Origin: Lachnospiraceae bacterium
GTDB lineage: Bacteria; Bacillota; Clostridia; Lachnospirales; Lachnospiraceae
Assembly: GCA_017961385.1 (NCBI GenBank)
Contig: JAGCXJ010000205.1
Coordinates: 1 to 9,474, forward strand
DNA length: 9,474 nucleotides
Reading direction: 5' to 3'
Shown piece after piece: positions 6,193-9,474 of the stretch. The notes beneath the pieces were generated by a model. The model saw nothing but the letters and a program-made list of their open reading frames with translations, ran no database searches and had not been told where the DNA came from. The translations under genes were made by a program, and so were the position numbers. The first letter of the stretch is position 1. Each line of letters starts with the position of its first letter.

Positions 6193-6218
6193 TAACATGT
6201 TCATATATGGACATGTTA
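6193..6218. promoter_or_regulatory. Operator palindrome 1, next to the MerR gene
   Basis: Arms TAACATGT (6193-6200) and ACATGTTA (6211-6218) are perfectly inverted; the centre CATATATG (6202-6209) is itself palindromic, with one mismatched pair between. It matches operator 2 at 23 of 26 positions. It covers the expected start (near 6212) of the regulator's own transcript, which suggests autorepression. Confidence 0.75.
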
Positions 6219-6247
6219 ATGATATAATAAATAGAATAAAATCTCAA
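6219..6247 (-). promoter_or_regulatory. Probable promoter of the MerR gene
   Basis: On the minus strand, TTGAGA (6247-6242) and TATCAT (6224-6219) are 17 bp apart. Transcription would start near 6212, inside operator 1, leaving a leader of about 35 bases that includes the GGAGG site. Confidence 0.55.
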
Positions 6248-6269
6248 CATATAATAAATCAGCAAAAAG

Positions 6270-6300
6270 TTGACATGTTCATAGGTGGACATGTTATAAA
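6270..6300 (+). promoter_or_regulatory. MerR-type promoter of the DegV-family gene
   Basis: TTGACA (6270-6275) and TATAAA (6295-6300) are separated by 19 bp, the overlong spacer typical of promoters that MerR proteins activate by twisting the DNA. Operator 2 fills the spacer. The leader would be about 30 bases. Confidence 0.75.
6271..6296. promoter_or_regulatory. Operator palindrome 2, across the DegV-gene promoter spacer
   Basis: ACATGT (6273-6278) and ACATGTTA (6289-6296) repeat the arms of operator 1 with the same 16-base spacing, 78 bp away. Differences from operator 1 are a G at 6272, which completes the TTGACA box, and GG for TA at 6284-6285. Confidence 0.78.
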
Positions 6301-6337
6301 TTGATAATAGTGGATTAAAAAGTCTGGAGAATGAATA

Positions 6338-7192
6338 ATGGAAAAAATCAGGATTATCACGGATTCCGCATCGGATATACCCAACAATGACAGTATACCG
6401 GCGAATCTGAGCATCATGCCCCTTACGATATTCTTTGGAGAAGAGGAGTATCTGGACGGCAAGACTATTACAAACGAGGAATACTACAACAAGCTTACCG
6501 GAGGAGACATACTTCCCAAAACAAGTCAGGTCACTCCGTATGATTTCGAGCAGGAGATACAGAAAGCGATCGATAACGGAGAGAAGGTCATAGTCATCAC
6601 TCTTTCGAGCGGTCTTTCCGGAACATACCAGAGCGCATGCATAGCCGCTTCCAACTTTGAAAAGGATGTTGCTGTCATCGACAGCTTTATGGCTACGGTT
6701 TCAGAGCAGATACTCGTTAAATATGCATTGCAGCTTGTAGAGCAGGGCATGGAGTATGACAGGATAGTGGAAACACTTGAGAATGACAAGAAGAAGATCA
6801 AGCTTGTCGGTCCTCTTGATACACTCGAATACTTAAAGAAGGGCGGAAGGATATCCGCTGCTGCAGCAGTATTTGGAAGCGCTCTGTCTATCAAGCCGAT
6901 AATAACGCTTGTTGAAGGAAAGGTAGAAGTCATAGCAAAGGCAAGAGGCAGAAGAAATGCTATCGAGTCCACTCTTAAGATAATAAGAGAGAGCGAGACG
7001 GGAATCGATTTTGATAAGCCGTATGCTGTAGGCTATTCGGGAAATGACAGGGACATGCTAAATGTCTTTATCGAGTCCAGCAAGACAAACGGTAATGTAA
7101 ACATTGAGAACTGGCCTGTTGTAAGCATAGGATCCACGATCGGAACGTACGCCGGACCAGATTCGATAATCTTCGGATATTTTGAGAAATAA
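6338..7192 (+). CDS. DegV-family fatty-acid-binding protein
   Basis: Members of this family (FakB-like) bind a fatty acid in the cytoplasm and, where characterised, present it to the fatty-acid kinase FakA for phosphorylation and use in phospholipid synthesis. The 284-residue length is typical. The N-terminus has TDSASDIP (8-15). The SSGLSGTYQSA loop (from residue 90) and the segment LDTLEYLKKGGRIS are family hallmarks. Near the C-terminus IGSTIGTYAGPDSI (264-277) replaces the usual IGxxIGTHxGPG, so the common His is Tyr271 and the last Gly is Asp275. ATG 6338 has GGAG eight bases upstream. The gene is monocistronic: it has its own MerR-type promoter and a strong terminator. No FakA-like kinase gene is present in the window, so a role in lipid import is inferred from family only. 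Confidence 0.92.
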   Translation: MEKIRIITDSASDIPNNDSIPANLSIMPLTIFFGEEEYLDGKTITNEEYYNKLTGGDILPKTSQVTPYDFEQEIQKAIDNGEKVIVITLSSGLSGTYQSACIAASNFEKDVAVIDSFMATVSEQILVKYALQLVEQGMEYDRIVETLENDKKKIKLVGPLDTLEYLKKGGRISAAAAVFGSALSIKPIITLVEGKVEVIAKARGRRNAIESTLKIIRESETGIDFDKPYAVGYSGNDRDMLNVFIESSKTNGNVNIENWPVVSIGSTIGTYAGPDSIIFGYFEK

Positions 7193-7197
7193 TGATT

Positions 7198-7227
7198 AAA
7201 AGCTCTATCCAACGGATAGAGCTTTTT
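7198..7227 (+). terminator. Strong terminator after the DegV-family gene
   Basis: A 13-bp perfect stem (7198-7210 with 7214-7226; AAAAGCTCTATCC and its complement) closes a three-base AAC loop and ends in five T. It follows the stop codon by five bases and separates the gene from the aro operon. Confidence 0.92.
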
Positions 7228-7228
7228 G

Positions 7229-7234
7229 TATAAT
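7229..7234 (+). promoter_or_regulatory. Candidate -10 box of the aro operon
   Basis: A perfect TATAAT lies one base after the terminator T-run. At a 17-bp spacing the -35 (7206-7211, TATCCA) is poor and falls within the terminator stem, so the promoter would be weak or helped by a factor. The leader to aroC would be about 30 bases, too short for a T-box or attenuator. Confidence 0.45.
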
Positions 7235-7270
7235 GATAACGGTTAATTGTTGAGCTTTAGGAGATATCTG

Positions 7271-8365
7271 ATGAAGAATACATTTGGACAGTCTTTGAGC
7301 GTGACTCTTTTCGGAGAGAGTCACGGTCCGTATATAGGAGCCGTGCTTGACGGTCTTGCACCGGGCATGGACATAGATGAAGATTTTATAAAGCACCAGC
7401 TTATGCTAAGGAGACCTTCGGGAAAGATCTCCACATCCAGAGTCGAGCAGGATGAGTATATATTTGCTAGCGGTGTATTTAACGGAAAGACTACAGGTTC
7501 ACCGCTTGCGATCCTTATACCAAATACCGTGCAGAGAAGTTCGGATTATGAGAACAGACCGCGTATCGCGCGACCGGGACATGCCGATTATACGGCATCT
7601 ATAAAATATCACGGGTATGAGGACTTCAGGGGAGGAGGCCATTTCAGCGGACGCATAACGGCAGCGATAGTTGCAGCAGGTGCGATAGTAATCCCTGCTC
7701 TTAAGAAAAAGAATATAATGATAGGAACTCATATAAAAAGCTGCGGAGGGATAACAGACAGAGACTTTATTGACTATCAGGATGATATAAAGAAACTGTC
7801 AGATATGAATTTCCCGGTACTTGATGAGAAAAAAGCTGATAAAATCCGTCAGATGATGGAATCTGTTGCCCTGGAGGGTGACAGTATCGGCGGAGTTTTG
7901 GAGACTGTCGTAACCGGCATGTATGCAGGAGTCGGCGAACCGTGGTTTGAGACTGTGGAGGGAAGACTCTCCTATGCCATGTACAGCATCCCTGCAATAA
8001 AGGGTGTACAGTTTGGCGATGCATTCGATATGGTCGATAAAAAGGGCAGTGAATTTAACGATGCTTTCTGTATGAATGGAGATCATGTCGAGACAAAGAC
8101 CAATCACAACGGCGGCATAAACGGCGGCATAACAAACGGAATGCCGATACTCTTTAGATGTGCTGTAAAGCCTACACCTTCCATATACAAGGAACAGGAT
8201 TCGATAGATCTTAATACAAAAGAGGAAGCAAAATTAAAGATCGAGGGCAGACATGATCCCGCGATCATTCACAGGGCGCGCATTGTTGTAGACAGCATGA
8301 CTGCACTCACACTTTATGACATGCTGGCGCAAAGATACGGAACAGATTTCTTTTTGGGAGAGTAA
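7271..8365 (+). CDS. aroC: Chorismate synthase
   Basis: This enzyme makes chorismate from 5-enolpyruvylshikimate 3-phosphate by a phosphate elimination that needs reduced FMN; it is the last step of the shikimate pathway. Family motifs are GQSLSVTLFGESHG (6-19) with H18, RPGHADYT with H104, the FMN-binding DFRGGGHFSGRITA that follows, TNHNGGINGGITNGMPI, and the closing RHDPAIIHRA signature. Both invariant histidines are present. The ATG at 7271 has AGGAG seven bases upstream and gives the usual N-terminus; an in-frame TTG at 7247 precedes that ribosome site and is not used. Length (364) is normal. It is the first gene of the operon; the GTG of aroQ lies two bases after its stop. Confidence 0.97.
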   Translation: MKNTFGQSLSVTLFGESHGPYIGAVLDGLAPGMDIDEDFIKHQLMLRRPSGKISTSRVEQDEYIFASGVFNGKTTGSPLAILIPNTVQRSSDYENRPRIARPGHADYTASIKYHGYEDFRGGGHFSGRITAAIVAAGAIVIPALKKKNIMIGTHIKSCGGITDRDFIDYQDDIKKLSDMNFPVLDEKKADKIRQMMESVALEGDSIGGVLETVVTGMYAGVGEPWFETVEGRLSYAMYSIPAIKGVQFGDAFDMVDKKGSEFNDAFCMNGDHVETKTNHNGGINGGITNGMPILFRCAVKPTPSIYKEQDSIDLNTKEEAKLKIEGRHDPAIIHRARIVVDSMTALTLYDMLAQRYGTDFFLGE

Positions 8366-8367
8366 TT

Positions 8368-8808
8368 GTGAAGATAAGAGTCATAAACGGACCAAACTTA
8401 AATATGCTGGGTATCAGAGAGCCTGATATTTACGGCAGTCAAACCTACAGCGATCTGGTTGATATGATAAGTAAGCATGCAGACAGGATCGGAATAGAAG
8501 TCGAGGTCTTGCAGAGCAACCATGAGGGAGATTTAGTCGATATGATACAGGAGTGCTACGGCAATATCGACGGTATCGTGATAAATCCCGGGGCGTACAC
8601 TCATACAAGCGTTGCGATATATGATGCTGCCAAAGCGGTATCGATACCGATGATCGAAGTCCATATCTCCGATGTGGACTCAAGAGAAGCATTCAGACAG
8701 ATCAGCTATATAAGAGCTGCATGCATAAAGACGATAACAGGTCACGGCTTTAAAGTATATACTGAAGCTATAGACTTTCTGACTACATATATTAAGGAGA
8801 ACAGCTGA
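8368..8808 (+). CDS. aroQ: 3-dehydroquinate dehydratase, type II
   Basis: This small enzyme removes water from 3-dehydroquinate to give 3-dehydroshikimate, step three of the shikimate pathway. Type II enzymes are dodecamers that use an enolate mechanism and are unrelated to type I AroD. The N-terminus GPNLNMLGIREPDIYG carries the catalytic Tyr22 and loop Arg17. INPGAYTHTS (from 72) binds substrate, and H99 in EVHISDVDSREAF is the catalytic His. Length (146) is typical. The start is GTG at 8368, with GGGAG seven bases upstream; no in-frame ATG is near. The position after the GESHG-type aroC and before aroA, with an ATGA-type overlap, shows a co-transcribed operon. The usual HLSN(I/V) segment after the His reads HISDV here. 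Confidence 0.96.
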   Translation: MKIRVINGPNLNMLGIREPDIYGSQTYSDLVDMISKHADRIGIEVEVLQSNHEGDLVDMIQECYGNIDGIVINPGAYTHTSVAIYDAAKAVSIPMIEVHISDVDSREAFRQISYIRAACIKTITGHGFKVYTEAIDFLTTYIKENS

Positions 8809-9474
8809 TGAATGTAATCATCAGACAATCAACAGCAAGAGGAGAAGTCAAGGCTCCGCCTTCAAAGAGCATGGCGCACAGGATGCTTATCTGCGCTGCT
8901 CTGGCGGATAAGACTAGCAGGATAGAAAACATAGCTTATTCCGAAGACATACTTGCTACCATAGACTGTATTCGTGCCATGGGAGCAGTGGTTGATAAAG
9001 ACAAAGATGCTGTGACAGTCACAGGCATCAAAGGAAAGAAGATAACTCAGCCCGTTACGTTTCTTTGCAGGGAGAGCGGATCGACACTGCGCTTTTTTGT
9101 CGGGATAGCTCTTGCGATATGCAAAGAGGCATATTTTTGCGGAAGCGAGAGACTGATGGAAAGACCTCTTTCCGTTTATGAGAAGATCTGCGCCAAACAG
9201 GGTATTGTTTTTGAGACGGGTAAGTCTATACATATCAGGGGAAATATAAGACCAGGAGAGTATGAGCTTGCGGCAAATATCAGCAGCCAGTTTATCAGCG
9301 GCCTGCTTTTTGCACTCCCTCTGCTTGATAATGACAGTACGATCAGATTTAACACAAGTATAGAGAGCGGTTCGTATATCGCTCTTACGATCAAGGCGTT
9401 AAGCGAGTTTGGAGTAAATGTCAGATGGATGGATGAAAAGACTCTGTTCATTGAAGGAAACCAGAAATACAGGA
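8808..9474 (+). CDS. aroA: 3-phosphoshikimate 1-carboxyvinyltransferase (EPSP synthase), 5' part
   Basis: This enzyme joins phosphoenolpyruvate to shikimate 3-phosphate, giving the substrate of chorismate synthase. The frame is open from ATG 8808 to the window edge: 222 residues of an expected 420-430. The ATG overlaps the aroQ TGA (ATGA) and AAGGAG lies eight bases upstream, so coupling is likely. Family motifs are PPSKSMAHR (17-25, with K20, S21 and R25 for substrate binding), RESGSTLRF (88-96), GSERLMERPLSVY, and SSQFISGLL (from 159). The residues that follow the conserved Lys have Met for the more common Gln/Ile. The second domain lies outside the window. Whether it belongs to the glyphosate-sensitive or tolerant class cannot be judged with confidence from this half. 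The operon order aroC-aroQ-aroA puts the last step first. Confidence 0.95.
   Translation, partial: MNVIIRQSTARGEVKAPPSKSMAHRMLICAALADKTSRIENIAYSEDILATIDCIRAMGAVVDKDKDAVTVTGIKGKKITQPVTFLCRESGSTLRFFVGIALAICKEAYFCGSERLMERPLSVYEKICAKQGIVFETGKSIHIRGNIRPGEYELAANISSQFISGLLFALPLLDNDSTIRFNTSIESGSYIALTIKALSEFGVNVRWMDEKTLFIEGNQKYR

Noticed and set aside
6178..6204. Earlier in-frame ATGs (6204, 6198) for the MerR gene
   Set aside because: They lie inside operator 1 and have no ribosome site, whereas ATG 6177 has GGAGG at five bases.
6189..6219. Minus-strand MerR-type promoter (TTAACA, 19 bp, TAGATT) across operator 1
   Set aside because: Its transcript would start near 6182, after the GGAGG site, leaving the gene without a ribosome site. 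The TTGAGA/TATCAT promoter just upstream fits better.
8862..9451. Minus-strand reading frames opposite aroA
   Set aside because: The plus frame encodes an unmistakable EPSP synthase across the entire stretch; the minus frames are shadows without ribosome sites.

Overview
The window looks like a chromosomal segment from a Gram-positive anaerobe of the class Clostridia, most likely Lachnospiraceae or a close relative. This is inferred from moderate-to-low GC judged by eye, heavy use of AGA/AGG and ATA codons, strong AGGAG-type ribosome sites, TTG and GTG starts, lipobox signal peptides, and a lipoprotein with His-Trp/Cys repeats of a kind I associate with that group. No RNA gene, CRISPR array, insertion sequence or phage gene is visible.

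Layout. (1) 1-261 is the 3' end of a polar amino-acid ABC transporter ATPase, followed by a hairpin terminator. (2) 262-688 is a 427-bp non-coding stretch with short direct repeats, a second terminator-like hairpin and a clear promoter. (3) 689-1864 encodes a cell-surface lipoprotein with four tandem 26-residue His/Cys repeats and a WG-repeat-like C-terminus. (4) 1959-2702 encodes an amino-acid-binding lipoprotein of an ABC transporter. The promoters of (3) and (4) are near-identical copies of one 38-bp element. (5) 2858-4831 is methionyl-tRNA synthetase (metG), overlapping a GNAT acetyltransferase (4825-5316) that starts at TTG. (6) A MerR-family regulator on the minus strand (5335-6177) converges on the GNAT gene across a shared terminator and diverges from a DegV-family fatty-acid-binding protein (6338-7192). 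The space between regulator and degV-like gene carries two near-identical palindromes. One lies across a 19-bp promoter spacer, the standard MerR activation geometry; the other lies over the likely start of the regulator's own transcript. (7) 7271-9474 is a tightly packed shikimate-pathway operon, aroC-aroQ-aroA, with aroA running off the window.

How the genes work together. The ATPase fragment and the binding protein may serve amino-acid uptake, with the repeat lipoprotein placed between them under the same promoter type. metG and the GNAT gene are translationally coupled. The MerR and degV-like genes form a self-contained regulator/target pair, probably responding to a small hydrophobic ligand or lipid state. 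aroC, aroQ and aroA supply three steps towards chorismate. Most of the window is housekeeping. The parts worth a second look are the MerR/DegV operator pair, the duplicated promoter flanking the lipoprotein gene, and the repeat lipoprotein itself.
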